Positions 41,295 through 51,822 of a DNA stretch of 64,000 nt are shown here, in pieces. The position numbers and the translations under genes were made by a program. The notes beneath the pieces were generated by a model. It ran no database searches. It was not told where the DNA came from and saw only the letters and a program-made list of their open reading frames with translations. The DNA comes from Rhodocyclaceae bacterium (GTDB lineage: Bacteria > Pseudomonadota > Gammaproteobacteria > Burkholderiales > Usitatibacteraceae). How positions within the stretch are numbered: position 1 is the first letter of the stretch; each line of letters opens with the position of its first letter. The stretch covers positions 51,257-115,256 of the forward strand of contig JADCJC010000038.1 in NCBI GenBank assembly GCA_020247395.1, in the 5' to 3' direction.

Positions 41295-44093
41295 CTATTT
41301 GTCAGTCAGGCTGCCCAATAACACTGAGCCAAACAGCGGCGGTATCTCAATTTCTAGACGTCGATTCTGGCTCGAAATTTTTTTGCCATCGAGTAAAACG
41401 CTGAACGACTGATCCATTATGTCGTTGGGAAGCGAGACTGAAATTACGCGTGGGGTGGTGCTGTTGTTCATTGCAACGATTGCAACCATCTTTTCTAAGC
41501 GACGGACAAGTATTGAAACCTGTTGGTCCAAGTAGATGGGCGCTTCTAGGGTACCCCGTCTAAGTACCGGATGTGCACCGCGCAGCTTGGCCAGTTGGGT
41601 GAATGTTTCTAGTAACTTAAGGTCAGGATTCCCGCCAAGATCCAGCCAAGGATACGTCGCTCGATTGTAAGGATCTTCGCCTCCGGTCACGCCAACTTCG
41701 TCGCCGTAGTAGATGGCGGGGGCTCCCGGGTAGGTCATTTGGAAGAAGACTGCTAATTGCAGACGGCGTTTTGCCTCAGCGTCGATATCGCGGTTTGATG
41801 ATTTTGTATTGCTGTGCAACACGTGCAGAGCACGGGCAACGTCGTGTGATGAAATCAGGTTCATCAACGCATGTAGCGCTTGCGGTGGATAGACCTCGCG
41901 AAGAAGTTCGAGTTGCGGGTACAGGGCCCGGGCGTCGCCGCCACCGGCGTATGCCAGAGCGACGTCCCGGAACACGTAGTTCATCGTTGAATCGAACATG
42001 TCGCCCACGAGATGTTTTGATGCCTCGAACCAAGTCTCAGCGATCGTAATGGCGTTTGGAGAATGCTGCTTGACCGCGGTTCGCCATTCTCGCCAAAAAT
42101 CATCTGGTACCCATGGGGCGACATCCATCCGCCAACCAGATGCACCTCGATCGAGCCACAGCTTCATTGTTGAATCCGCGGCGCCGTACGCATGCTGACG
42201 AAAGCTTCTGGAGGACTTATTCAGTTCGGGTAGGTCTTCAAGATCCAGCCACCCTTTGTAGCGCTTTGTGCCACCTAGCGGCGTAGGTTCAAACTGATAC
42301 CAGTCGTTGTATGGAGAGTTTAGATTGAGCTTCCCTCCGGCGAACGCACCTTGCAATGCGTATTTGTCGAAACGGTCAAAATAGATCGAATCGCTGCCCG
42401 TATGGTTGAGCGATGCGTCAGCAATGACGCGTATGCCTCGCGATTTAGCCGCGCGGGTGAGCGCTTCGAATTGCGCGTTCGTGCCAAAGTGCGGGTCGAT
42501 ATTGCGGTAGTCGGCAGTGTCATATTTGTGATTACTCGCCGCCGTAAATATGGGCGTCATGTAGATAACGTTTGCGCCGATCGACTGAATGTAATCCAGT
42601 TTTTCGATAATGCCGGCGAGATCGCCGCCAAAAAAATCGTTGTTGTATACCTCGTCTGATCCGTCACCGGATTTCGGTTTGTAGGGCTTGTCGGTCCAGT
42701 TTTTGTGAAGCTCGACGCTCTTGTCTTGATAGCGCGTGATCCCGGGCTTCGGGTCGTTTAGCTTGTCGCCATTGCGAAAGCGGTCAGGAAATATGTAGTA
42801 GTAGATGGCGTCATGTGCCCAGTCTGGGACGACAAAAGTTTTTGCGAAAACGGTGTGTCGGAAACGCCGGATCGAATCTCGTTGGGTCGGAAATTTTGAG
42901 GCAGCGCCAAGCCCATTCGTGCCTTTCTCGCGCGTCCAGAAAACTGATTGTGCATTGTTCTGTATAACGTATTTGGCGCCAGCTACAGTGGCCTCGAAGT
43001 AGTAACCATAACTGCCAATTTCATCAAGATGGAATTTGGCGGACCATCGGTTTGTGTCTGTACCGTGATTCTTTGACATTGCAATACGCCGAATTTCACG
43101 GTAGTCGATTCGTTCCTGGTTGCCGTCGATATGACGGGACTCAATAACGACGGTGACGTCAGTGGTCTCCGAGGATGCACGCAAACTCAGCCCAACCTCC
43201 GTTCCTGGCGTCACTGCCCCGAACGGCAGTTTGTCAGCCGGCGATCTGGTGTCGTGGAGCAGCGTAGCTGCTATCGGGTCGTCAAATGTTACTGTTGGTG
43301 GGTCCGCAATCGACTTTGGGCCGATCGTTATCATCGGGCTAGCGCCGGTCAAATCTAGACGGATGGTGTACTCGCCTTGGAAGTCGAATGCCATGTTTCC
43401 CACTGCGGATTGACTGGCGCGAGTGAGGATTTGTTTGGTTGTTTCGACGAGCCTCGTGGTCTGTCCGCTGATAGCCAAAACAGTAGCTTGCGTGTTTTCT
43501 GAATCAGCAAGGCGAAACTCATGTAATCCATTCAGTTTGACGTTAAGGTAGTAGGCATCACACCGATACTCGAACGCGTAGGTTTCGAGCGCGGACCAGT
43601 TGTTCATCGTGCCGCGAAGGTAGAAAACCTTCTCACCTTGTGGAGGTGAGGGGCAATCTGTAATCGTTAGGGTCGGGGTGCTTGCTGTTGTCATATCGAG
43701 TGTTAACAAGTGTCTACCTGAGAAGGTGTAAGCAAAGTCGCGCCCCTTCGGCAAAACGGCCCAACGAGGCGGCGTGTTCGCATTACTTCCAAAATCTCCC
43801 CCGGCAGACCATTCGTCGTCTCCCAGTTTGAATCGCTGATCTCCCCGCAAGTTTGTGAGAAGTTCAAAGTGGTGGCAGAAGTAGCGGAACTCGTGTTCCG
43901 CGCTGGTATTCCAGGCATTAAAAGAACCGCGAAGGAAGAGCTTTCTATCACCAAGCGGGTTTGCAATACATTTAGGCTGGGCGAGAGTGGCAGCGTGTGC
44001 ACGAGGGACTTCTGGTTGCGTTAGGTGAGCGCAACCAGAACCTATGTAGACGAGCGAAATACTGGCAAAAAGTTGTAGTGCAGAGAAACGCAT
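41295..44093 (-). CDS. Lipoprotein GH13 amylase/neopullulanase-like enzyme with duplicated N-terminal modules
   Basis: 932 residues, ATG start. The lipobox IGSGC puts the lipid on Cys21, so it is membrane-anchored in the periplasm or on the surface. Two similar beta modules follow (about 50-147 and 155-258), each with a F-x-LRG-x-(F/M)-N-x-W motif as in starch-binding or pullulanase-associated domains. A third N-domain (about 265-390) leads to the GH13 core: NHTG (563-566), nucleophile Asp657 in GWRMDVAP, acid Glu686 in TIAETWF, and SHD at 749-751. It starts 27 bases after malG and is the last gene of the mal operon. Confidence 0.9.
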   Translation of the reverse strand: MRFSALQLFASISLVYIGSGCAHLTQPEVPRAHAATLAQPKCIANPLGDRKLFLRGSFNAWNTSAEHEFRYFCHHFELLTNLRGDQRFKLGDDEWSAGGDFGSNANTPPRWAVLPKGRDFAYTFSGRHLLTLDMTTASTPTLTITDCPSPPQGEKVFYLRGTMNNWSALETYAFEYRCDAYYLNVKLNGLHEFRLADSENTQATVLAISGQTTRLVETTKQILTRASQSAVGNMAFDFQGEYTIRLDLTGASPMITIGPKSIADPPTVTFDDPIAATLLHDTRSPADKLPFGAVTPGTEVGLSLRASSETTDVTVVIESRHIDGNQERIDYREIRRIAMSKNHGTDTNRWSAKFHLDEIGSYGYYFEATVAGAKYVIQNNAQSVFWTREKGTNGLGAASKFPTQRDSIRRFRHTVFAKTFVVPDWAHDAIYYYIFPDRFRNGDKLNDPKPGITRYQDKSVELHKNWTDKPYKPKSGDGSDEVYNNDFFGGDLAGIIEKLDYIQSIGANVIYMTPIFTAASNHKYDTADYRNIDPHFGTNAQFEALTRAAKSRGIRVIADASLNHTGSDSIYFDRFDKYALQGAFAGGKLNLNSPYNDWYQFEPTPLGGTKRYKGWLDLEDLPELNKSSRSFRQHAYGAADSTMKLWLDRGASGWRMDVAPWVPDDFWREWRTAVKQHSPNAITIAETWFEASKHLVGDMFDSTMNYVFRDVALAYAGGGDARALYPQLELLREVYPPQALHALMNLISSHDVARALHVLHSNTKSSNRDIDAEAKRRLQLAVFFQMTYPGAPAIYYGDEVGVTGGEDPYNRATYPWLDLGGNPDLKLLETFTQLAKLRGAHPVLRRGTLEAPIYLDQQVSILVRRLEKMVAIVAMNNSTTPRVISVSLPNDIMDQSFSVLLDGKKISSQNRRLEIEIPPLFGSVLLGSLTDK

Positions 44094-44120
44094 AACTTGC
44101 AGGCGCGGTGACTGGTTCGC

Positions 44121-45011
44121 CTAACCCTTCACGGCCCCCGCAGTGAGTCCGGATACGATCCAGCGTTGTGCTGTTAGAAAGACGATCGTGATCGGCAGTC
44201 CACATAGAACTGCAGCCGCTGCAAAGTCGCCCCACAAGAATTTTTGATCGTTGAGATAATATTTTGAGCCTACCGCGAGAGTCAGGTTAGCTTCCTCGCG
44301 CAGAAGTACGGACGCGACAGGGTACTCGACAATGGTGCCTATGAAGGCGAGTACGAAGACAACCACAAGAATTGGCATTGCCATGGGAAGCAGTACATAG
44401 CGAAACGTCTGCCAATGCGTGGCACCATCCACTTTGGCGCATTCTTCAATTTCTTGCGGGATAGTTTCGAAGTAACCGCGAATCGTCCAGATGTGCATGG
44501 CGATACCGCCGACGTACGCCAGCATAACGCCGCCGTGAGACTCAATGCCCAGCCAAGGTATGTAGTTGCCAATCAATTCAAAAATGGCATAGATCGCGAC
44601 CAGCGCGAGCACGGCGGGGAACATTTGCAACAGTAGCATGCTGTTGAGAATCGTCGCTTTGTAAGGGAACTTGAGACGTGCAAATGCGTAGGCGGCGGTC
44701 GTCGAAATCGTGACGATGAGCAAAGACGAGATCGTCGCGATCTTTATTGAGTTCCAAAGCCAGCGTAGAACGGGGAAAGGTGGTTCAACGAGACTCCCAT
44801 CGTCGGCCTGATACGAAAAGCCGAGTGCAAGTTTCCAATGTTCGAGGCTGATTTCCGTCGGAATCAGTGAACCCGTAGAAAAATTACCAGGTCGCAGCGA
44901 TATGGAGATGACGGCTAGTAGTGGGAAGATGGTGACCGCGATGAGCGCCCATAGAAACACATGCGCAGTGAGCATGCGCCATTTTTGTTGCTTACTTGTA
45001 ACGATGGCCAT
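44121..45011 (-). CDS. malG: Maltose/maltodextrin ABC transporter permease G
   Basis: 296 residues, ATG start with GGAG upstream. Six membrane helices are expected. The EAA loop that docks on MalK is visible as [20 protein letters not shown]. The C-terminus [13 protein letters not shown] is typical of MalG. It partners MalF in the inner membrane to import maltodextrins delivered by MalE. Confidence 0.95.
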   Translation of the reverse strand: MAIVTSKQQKWRMLTAHVFLWALIAVTIFPLLAVISISLRPGNFSTGSLIPTEISLEHWKLALGFSYQADDGSLVEPPFPVLRWLWNSIKIATISSLLIVTISTTAAYAFARLKFPYKATILNSMLLLQMFPAVLALVAIYAIFELIGNYIPWLGIESHGGVMLAYVGGIAMHIWTIRGYFETIPQEIEECAKVDGATHWQTFRYVLLPMAMPILVVVFVLAFIGTIVEYPVASVLLREEANLTLAVGSKYYLNDQKFLWGDFAAAAVLCGLPITIVFLTAQRWIVSGLTAGAVKG

Positions 45012-45022
45012 TTTGTTCTCCG

Positions 45023-46582
45023 CTATTGGTTGGTCTCGCGGCCGCGCGTCAAGCGAAGATTGGCCATGGAGAGCAATGCAATCAAGATGAAAATTATGGT
45101 GGAAATCGCGGCGGCTAGACCAAAGTTTTGGCCGGCATCTTGGAACGCGATTCGGTATGTGTAGGAAACCAATATGTCAGTCGTGCCCGCGGGAAGTTTG
45201 GTATTCAAGTAGTCCGGTCTACCATCAGTCAAGAGCGCAATAACAACAAAGTTGTTGAAATTGAACGCGAACACGGAGACGAGTAGGGGCATTAGCGGCT
45301 TGATGATCAAGGGGGCCGTAATTGTCTTGAAGTTCGTCCACGGAGAAGCGCCGACAAGAGCTGAGGCTTCATACAGGTCGGCGGGGATCGCCTTGATCAG
45401 GCCGCTACACAGAATCATGAAGTAAGGATAACCTAGCCAGGTATTGACGACTAGAACCATGATCTTCGCGAGTAGCGGATCGGCAAACCAAGCGGGTTTG
45501 ACACCGAAAACGGCGTCCAGCAGTGCGTTGATTTCGCCAAAGTTTTGATTAAAGAGTCCCTTAAACACGAGGATCGAAATGAATGCCGGGACCGCATATG
45601 GCAAAAAGAGCAGCGTACGATAAATGCCTCTGGCGGGTAACGCCTCCCAATTCAGTATTGCCGCCAGTAGTAGCCCTATCGCGAGTGTGAAGACGACGGT
45701 TAGTCCGGAAAACGCAACCGTCCAGGTGAAGATGGCGACAAACGGTGCCCTGAACTCTTGGTCGAGCAATATTCGTGCATAGTTTGCCAAGCCGACACCT
45801 ACCTTAAAGCCAGGCTGTATCTGCTCGCCTTTTTCGTTTTCAAAAAAGCCAGTCGTTTGGTTCGGGTGGTAGCTCTCTCCGGTTAACAAATGGAGTAAGG
45901 AGCCATCGGCATTGGGCCTCCATAAAGAAGACATTTCGGCGAATTCACCCACGCCGGCATAGCTCAACTTTCGTCCATCAGGAAGGCTAAGTGTGGCTGC
46001 CTGGAGCGCGCTGCGGTGTTTCAGCACTTCGCTCAAGGGCAATGGTGGTCCGATTGGGAAACTTGCCTCTTTTGCGCTCGACATTCGCACGTTTAGCGGC
46101 GGGGTCTGCGACATCAGCGCGAGAGAGGCTGAGACGAAATTTGCTGTCGGGATCGCCGGTTCCACATCCTCAAGCTCGCTCAGCGCGATCCGGAACTCGT
46201 TACCGTCGGGGTGGAGTGTGAACCGCATCGAGGTAGCGTCGACGGGTACCGATTGCTCAAGCAGATATTGGCGCGAGCGTGACTCACTCAGTAGGTTGTT
46301 TGAAGAGTAATTCGTAAAGCCAATGCTTGCCGTGTAGAACATTGGTAAAGCAACAAAAACGAGCATCGCAGCAACACCTGGGTAGAGGTATCGATAGGCG
46401 AATGCAACGTTGGCGAGATACACATAGAACCCCAGCCCAAACAGGCACAGCGCGCCGATTGCCCAGAGTGGTTGGCCATTGGCATAAATTCGAAAGACGA
46501 AATACAGCAGGATCAGCGCGAGGCAAACGCTAAGGCACCACTTGAAGACCAGCCCAGCGGTGCTTTGGCGTGGGGCGCTCAT
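45023..46582 (-). CDS. malF: Maltose/maltodextrin ABC transporter permease F
   Basis: 519 residues, very close to E. coli MalF length. It includes the large periplasmic P2 loop between early helices (about 95-275) and the EAA loop ([20 protein letters not shown]). Motif [19 protein letters not shown] is characteristic. The ATG overlaps the malE stop by 4 bases. Confidence 0.95.
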   Translation of the reverse strand: MSAPRQSTAGLVFKWCLSVCLALILLYFVFRIYANGQPLWAIGALCLFGLGFYVYLANVAFAYRYLYPGVAAMLVFVALPMFYTASIGFTNYSSNNLLSESRSRQYLLEQSVPVDATSMRFTLHPDGNEFRIALSELEDVEPAIPTANFVSASLALMSQTPPLNVRMSSAKEASFPIGPPLPLSEVLKHRSALQAATLSLPDGRKLSYAGVGEFAEMSSLWRPNADGSLLHLLTGESYHPNQTTGFFENEKGEQIQPGFKVGVGLANYARILLDQEFRAPFVAIFTWTVAFSGLTVVFTLAIGLLLAAILNWEALPARGIYRTLLFLPYAVPAFISILVFKGLFNQNFGEINALLDAVFGVKPAWFADPLLAKIMVLVVNTWLGYPYFMILCSGLIKAIPADLYEASALVGASPWTNFKTITAPLIIKPLMPLLVSVFAFNFNNFVVIALLTDGRPDYLNTKLPAGTTDILVSYTYRIAFQDAGQNFGLAAAISTIIFILIALLSMANLRLTRGRETNQ

Positions 46583-47778
46583 TTAGTGACCATTCTTGCA
46601 GCCGCCGCATTTAGGGCGTCTTTGGGTGATTGGAGACCATTGGTAATCGCTTCCAATGCTGCGTCCATGGCACCCCAAAATTTAGCTGTCTCTGGTATGT
46701 TGGGGATCGGCTCACCTTGCCGTGCGCTCTGCATGGTTGCGCGTATGTTTGGGTCGGATGAGAGTTCGCGATAGAACGCTTTGTTTGCGGGAACCCCGAG
46801 CGGCACATCAGCGTTGATTGTCTTGAGTCCGTCGAGCGTCAGGACATACTTTTCCATAAACTCTCGGGCAATGTCTTTGACGCGGCTGGGGGCTGCGATC
46901 ATGCAGCCGAGCACGCCGACAAATGGTTTTGCTGGACGCCCGTTGATGTCAGGGATGGGGGCGACACCAAAATTGATACGACTCTTCTTCGCGTTTTCCC
47001 ACGCCCACGGGCCGGAAATCATCATGGCAATTTCGCTACGACTAAAGCCACTCTCCATTTCCGCATAACGTGCACCGGCCGGCATCTGTCCATTCTTGAT
47101 CAAACCGGCAAGTAACTCTCCGGCGCGAATGGCCCCAGGCGCATTCACGCCAACTGATCGTGGATCCGCGTCGCCATTTGTATCAACGCCGAAAACGTAG
47201 CCCCCACCACCTGCCAACAGCGGCCAGGTGAAAAAACTCTTGTTGAAGTCCCAGAGGATTGCGCGTTTTCGCTGAGCCTTGAGCGCCTTGTCGATCTCCG
47301 GGATTTGGTCGAAGCTTGTCGGCGGAATTGGGACGAGCGATTTGTTGTAAATGAGGCTGATCGTTTCGATGGAAAGCGGATAACCCCACGTGTTTCCCTT
47401 AAACGTAAACGCCTTCCACGCGCTCTCCTCGATTTCACTTCGCAACTTCTTGTTGGGTCTCACCGGGACGATAAGCCCGGACTTTGCCCACTCGCCGGCG
47501 CGGTCGTGCGGCCAGCAGAAAATATCTGGACCCTTACCAGCGCCAGTAGCCTGCTGAAATTTTGATGGTGCGTCGACAGGGTGTTCGACAACTACCTTTA
47601 CGCCCGACACACGAGCAAAGGTGTCACCGATTTTTTGTAAACCGGTGTAACCCTTGTCGCCGTTGATCCAGACCAACAGCTTGAGTTCGCTCTGCGCTTG
47701 AGCGTGGGCCGAAAAGAAGGCTGTGTAGGCCGCGTAGAGGGCAAGTAGTAAGGCGCGTCGGAAAAAGTAGGGCTTCAT
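46579..47778 (-). CDS. malE: Maltose/maltodextrin-binding periplasmic protein
   Basis: 399 residues, ATG start. Signal peptide (RRALLLALYAAYTAFFSAHAQAQ), then the MalE pattern: LLVWINGDKGYTGLQKIGDTF, GPDIFCWPHDRAGEWAKSGL, GNTWGYPLSIETISLIYNK, ISGPWAWENAKKS. Start and stop overlap malK and malF by 4 bases each, so K-E-F are translationally coupled. Confidence 0.96.
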   Translation of the reverse strand: MKPYFFRRALLLALYAAYTAFFSAHAQAQSELKLLVWINGDKGYTGLQKIGDTFARVSGVKVVVEHPVDAPSKFQQATGAGKGPDIFCWPHDRAGEWAKSGLIVPVRPNKKLRSEIEESAWKAFTFKGNTWGYPLSIETISLIYNKSLVPIPPTSFDQIPEIDKALKAQRKRAILWDFNKSFFTWPLLAGGGGYVFGVDTNGDADPRSVGVNAPGAIRAGELLAGLIKNGQMPAGARYAEMESGFSRSEIAMMISGPWAWENAKKSRINFGVAPIPDINGRPAKPFVGVLGCMIAAPSRVKDIAREFMEKYVLTLDGLKTINADVPLGVPANKAFYRELSSDPNIRATMQSARQGEPIPNIPETAKFWGAMDAALEAITNGLQSPKDALNAAAARMVTK

Positions 47779-48917
47779 TGCTCGCGGGGTGCATTGGCAA
47801 GTTTTGTTTTGAGGGGCGCCGCAAGCCGGCTTAAGGCAAGGCCATTCTCGTCAAATAGGTAGCAACTTTCCTGCGGCACGAACAGATTTAGTCGTTCAGC
47901 AAGCCGAACTACCGCGTTTCCGCTCATTTGGCAGGTTAGTGCATCCTCAACACCTGGAAAAACACAGTAGACGTAGGTTGTGCTGCCGAGCGACTCTACG
48001 AACGTCACGGTTGCATCTACTCGGTTGTCTGTTTCGGCGGCGAGGCGGTCGGAAAAATGTTCGGGACGAATTCCTACTGTGACGCGTGATCCGGGCGGAA
48101 CGCGGGCTCCATCAACCCGACACCGGATGTGTGTGCCGTCTTGAAGGCGCACAGTGGCCGATCCGGCGTCGGCCTGAATCATTTCGGCGCTTATGAAGTT
48201 CATTCGGGGTGAACCAATGAAGCCGGCGACAAAGATGTTGTCCGGGTGTTGGTAGAGCTCGAGCGGGGTGCCGACTTGCTCAATAGTCCCGGCCGACAGG
48301 ACGACGATCCTATCAGCCAACGTCATGGCTTCTACCTGATCATGCGTTACATAGATCATGGTCGACTTAAACTCCTCATGCAGTTTTGCAAACTCGTACC
48401 GCATGCGAACTCTGAGGCCAGTGTCTAGGTTTGAAAGGGGCTCATCGAACAAGAACACTTCGGGTTTTCGGACGATGGCGCGACCAATGGCGACTCTCTG
48501 GCGTTGTCCACCGGACAAATCCTTCGGCTTTCGATCGAGGAGATGATCGATGTGCAAAATTTTGGCGGCTTGGTTGACCAAGCGGGTAATTTCGTCCTTC
48601 GGCACATTGGCCAGTTTGAGACCGAAGGCCATATTGTCAAATAGATCCATATGCGGATAGAGCGCATAGGACTGGAACACCATCGCGATGCCCCGCTCGG
48701 ATGGAGGGATGTCATTGACGAGTTTGCCGCCGATGGATAGTTCGCCAGAGGTGATGTCCTCGAGGCCCGCGATGGTTCGCAGGAGGGTGGATTTACCGCA
48801 TCCGGACGGGCCGACAAAGACCATGAATTCGCCGTCCCGAATCTCAAGGTTGATATCACGCAGTACGTGGGTATTCGCAAAGGACTTTTGTACGTTCACT
48901 AGGCGCACGTTGGCCAT
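47775..48917 (-). CDS. malK: Maltose/maltodextrin ABC transporter ATPase
   Basis: The ATG at 48917 has GAGGAG 5 bases upstream (380 residues); the longer ORF to 48950 does not. Walker A GPSGCGKST, Q-loop, signature DLSGGQRQRVAIGRA, Walker B FLFDEPLSNLD, switch His in YVTHDQ, then the C-terminal TOBE/regulatory domain (VGIRPEHF). It is the first gene of malK-E-F-G-amylase; in E. coli MalK also titrates the activator MalT. Confidence 0.96.
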   Translation of the reverse strand: MANVRLVNVQKSFANTHVLRDINLEIRDGEFMVFVGPSGCGKSTLLRTIAGLEDITSGELSIGGKLVNDIPPSERGIAMVFQSYALYPHMDLFDNMAFGLKLANVPKDEITRLVNQAAKILHIDHLLDRKPKDLSGGQRQRVAIGRAIVRKPEVFLFDEPLSNLDTGLRVRMRYEFAKLHEEFKSTMIYVTHDQVEAMTLADRIVVLSAGTIEQVGTPLELYQHPDNIFVAGFIGSPRMNFISAEMIQADAGSATVRLQDGTHIRCRVDGARVPPGSRVTVGIRPEHFSDRLAAETDNRVDATVTFVESLGSTTYVYCVFPGVEDALTCQMSGNAVVRLAERLNLFVPQESCYLFDENGLALSRLAAPLKTKLANAPREQ

Positions 48918-49282
48918 ATTGCTCCTCATTGGCACCGCTTGTTTCCCCAAAGCCTCCCAACAAAGGCTTCATGGACGCGCGGTTGCGTTATTTGGTAATA
49001 AATATACAGGGTTAAATTAAGAAAAACAACGCAATAGGTTTAAGAGTTTATATTTTTTATTAAATTATTCAATGAGTTATGAAATCCCCCAAGTTCTTAA
49101 TGTAGGATAACTACATAATTTTGGTGTACAGGCTAGAATACGTATGCCTGTTGAATCCGATGCTTTGACACGAGATCGCCGACTCTACTGACAGAGGTTG
49201 ATCGGGTAAGCGTGATCGGCCTTTACCATTGTCGAGAGCAAGTGGACGAGCATGTTGACACCTCGGCTAGGAGAAAACCAGT
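48918..49282. promoter_or_regulatory. Divergent malK / glgP regulatory region
   Basis: 365 bases, strongly AT-rich at 48990-49130, with no coding sequence. It contains operator site 3. For the plus strand a TAGAAT box (49134-49139) lies 17 bases behind CTACAT (49111-49116), so the operator's right half would coincide with the -35 position of glgP. The glgP ribosome site AGGAG is at about 49269. No confident malK promoter could be picked from several AT-rich candidates. Confidence 0.55.
49101..49115. promoter_or_regulatory. Putative operator, site 3
   Basis: TGTAGGATAACTACA, identical to site 1 (16 bases with the next T). It sits between the divergent malK and glgP genes, 184 bases from the malK ATG and 168 bases from the glgP ATG, and overlaps the inferred glgP -35 region. 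Confidence 0.7.
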
Positions 49283-51754
49283 ATGACGAGCGCGGTTAGT
49301 CCCACTTCACAAGAGCAGCAAATGAAAGATCATCAACTCTCGCCAACGAGTCTGCAAGCGCAGTTTGCTGCTCTGTTAGACGGACACCTCAATCAACGCA
49401 GCGATCCGGATTCAGCCGAAGCGTGGATGCGTGCTGCCGCGGTCGCTTGCCGTGAGGTGCTCGCTGTACGTTGGGCCCAGACTCAACAGCAAGATAAGGT
49501 TCGGACGGGGCAGCCGAGGGTGCACTACCTCTCCATGGAGTTTTTGATGGGTCGTGCGCTGTCCAATGCGCTGGCCGCATTGGGCCTAAATGGTGTCATG
49601 GCGGAACTCTCGCGCAAAGCTGGCGTGGATCTCCCGGCGTTACTGGAGGCGGAGCCCGATGCCGCGCTTGGAAATGGCGGGCTCGGCCGTCTGGCGGCGT
49701 GTTTTCTTGATGCCTTTGCCAATCTTGGCCTGCCGTCGTTTGGATACGGGCTTCGCTATGAAAACGGCATGTTTGCGCAGCGGGTTCAAGAAGGCCGCCA
49801 AATCGAAGTGCCTGATAACTGGCTCGTCAACGGAAATGCCTGGGAACACTTGCGCCACGAAATCCACTACAGCATCGGATTCGGCGGGTTGGTCACGGGG
49901 GGCGCCGGTGGGCGTCAATGGAGTCCGGCCGAGCAGGTGATTGCGCGAGCCTACGATTTTGTGGTGCCCGGCCACAACACGGCGCGCGTATCGACCCTGC
50001 GTCAGTGGAAAGCGGAAGCGGGTGAGACGCTGGACTTTGGACTCTTTTGCCGCGGGGAACACGTCGCGAGTGCGGTCCACCGACTCGCGACTGAGCGGAT
50101 CAATTGGGTGTTGTATCCCGACGATAGTACAGACGCTGGTCGCGAATTGCGTTTACGTCAAGAGTACTTTCTTGTCAGCGCATCGGTGCAGGATATGATC
50201 GCGCGGCACTTGAAAGAAGGACGTGCGATCTCCGACTTTGCCAAGGCTAATGTCATCCACTTAAACGACACGCACCCAGCGCTCGCGCCCGTCGAGCTCG
50301 TGCGGCTTCTGCTGGATGAGTATGGCTTTGCCTGGGACGACGCGTGGCAGGTGGTGGGGAATGCAGTCAGCTACACCAACCACACATTGATGCCGGAAGC
50401 TCTCGAGACGTGGCCAGTGCAACTGTTCCAGCGGTTATTGCCTCGGCACCTAGAAATCATCTACGACATAAACGACCACTTCCTGGCGGCGGTGAGAGCG
50501 AAGTTTCCCGGTGATGAAAGTATGGTTCGACGAGTTTCTCTGATTGAGGAAACGGGCGAGCGCCGGATTCGAATGGCGTCCTTGTCGATCGTGGCATCCC
50601 ATAAGGTTAACGGCGTCTCCGCACTACATTCCGCATTGATGGTTAGCACCATCTTTGCCGACTATTCGCGGATCTGGCCAGACCGCTTTGTTAATGTCAC
50701 CAATGGCGTCACACCTCGGCGATGGCTCGAGCAGGCAAATCCGAGTTTAGGGGGCTGGTTGGACAAACAAATTGGCCATGGGTGGAGGTCAGACTTAACG
50801 GCATTGGCGTCGCTAAACGAAGTAGCAGGCCAAACCGCAATGGGCAAAGAGCTTCAGAGCATTAAATTTGCCAACAAGGTCAATCTTGCAGGATACATCC
50901 GTCGTGAGATGGGCATCACGGTAGACCCGTCAAGTCTGTTCGACGTACAAGTCAAGCGCATCCACGAGTACAAACGGCAGTTGCTGAACGTACTTCATGT
51001 GATTGCGAGGTATCAGGCGATTTTGGACGCTCCAGAGGCGGAGTGGACACCGCGTACCGTCATTTTTGCGGGAAAGGCGGCGTCTGCCTACCATGCCGCC
51101 AAACTGACGATCCAGTTGATTCATGACGTCGCCCGCAGAGTGAACAGCGATGCGCGCATTCGGGGCAGGCTGAAAGTCATTTTTTTGCCTAACTACAGCG
51201 TGTCGTTGGCCGAAAAAATTATTCCTGCAGCAGATCTTTCTGAGCAAATTTCGACCGCAGGCACGGAGGCCTCCGGAACGGGAAACATGAAGTTTGCCTT
51301 GAATGGCGCACTCACCATCGGCACGTGGGACGGTGCAAATATCGAAATGGCTGAGGCGATGGGCGTGAACAATATGTTCGTTTTTGGCTTGCGGGCGGAT
51401 GCTGTTGAAGCCTTGCGAAAAGTGGGGTATGACCCGCGCTTGTACGTGGAACAAAACCGTCAACTCCAAAAAGTCATCGAAGCTATTAGCGCAGGGGAAT
51501 TCTCACCCGGTGAACCGCAACGCTATCGAGAGCTGGTCGCAAATTTGCTGAATCGTGATCATTACATGCTGATGGCCGATTTTGCCGACTATGTAGCGAC
51601 GCAAGAGATGGTGGACGCCCTCTATATTTCGCCGGACATGTGGGCAACTCGGGCGGTGCGTAATATCGCAGCAATGGGAGAGTTTTCCACGGACCGTACA
51701 ATTCGAGAATACGTGGTGCAGGTTTGGAGCCAACAGCGCGGGCAAGTCGTTTGA
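49283..51754 (+). CDS. glgP: Glycogen/maltodextrin phosphorylase
   Basis: 823 residues, ATG start behind AGGAG. Typical motifs: VHYLSMEFLMGR, EAEPDAALGNGGLGRLAACF, YGLRYENGMF, VIHLNDTHPALAPVEL, RIHEYKRQLLN. The PLP-binding Lys670 lies in EASGTGNMKFALNGAL. It phosphorolyses terminal alpha-1,4 links to glucose 1-phosphate in the cytoplasm. First gene of glgP-glgB-glgX-malQ. Confidence 0.97.
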   Translation: MTSAVSPTSQEQQMKDHQLSPTSLQAQFAALLDGHLNQRSDPDSAEAWMRAAAVACREVLAVRWAQTQQQDKVRTGQPRVHYLSMEFLMGRALSNALAALGLNGVMAELSRKAGVDLPALLEAEPDAALGNGGLGRLAACFLDAFANLGLPSFGYGLRYENGMFAQRVQEGRQIEVPDNWLVNGNAWEHLRHEIHYSIGFGGLVTGGAGGRQWSPAEQVIARAYDFVVPGHNTARVSTLRQWKAEAGETLDFGLFCRGEHVASAVHRLATERINWVLYPDDSTDAGRELRLRQEYFLVSASVQDMIARHLKEGRAISDFAKANVIHLNDTHPALAPVELVRLLLDEYGFAWDDAWQVVGNAVSYTNHTLMPEALETWPVQLFQRLLPRHLEIIYDINDHFLAAVRAKFPGDESMVRRVSLIEETGERRIRMASLSIVASHKVNGVSALHSALMVSTIFADYSRIWPDRFVNVTNGVTPRRWLEQANPSLGGWLDKQIGHGWRSDLTALASLNEVAGQTAMGKELQSIKFANKVNLAGYIRREMGITVDPSSLFDVQVKRIHEYKRQLLNVLHVIARYQAILDAPEAEWTPRTVIFAGKAASAYHAAKLTIQLIHDVARRVNSDARIRGRLKVIFLPNYSVSLAEKIIPAADLSEQISTAGTEASGTGNMKFALNGALTIGTWDGANIEMAEAMGVNNMFVFGLRADAVEALRKVGYDPRLYVEQNRQLQKVIEAISAGEFSPGEPQRYRELVANLLNRDHYMLMADFADYVATQEMVDALYISPDMWATRAVRNIAAMGEFSTDRTIREYVVQVWSQQRGQVV

Positions 51755-51822
51755 ACTGATGCGCTACGCTGTTAGTTGGCTGATCCGAACGAGCGTGTTG
51801 GGGGGAAGAAGGGTGGATCGCT

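Noticed and set aside
48918..49282. E. coli-type MalT or CRP boxes at the malK promoter
   Set aside because: No convincing match to either consensus was found by eye; only the TGTAG-N5-CTACA site stands out.
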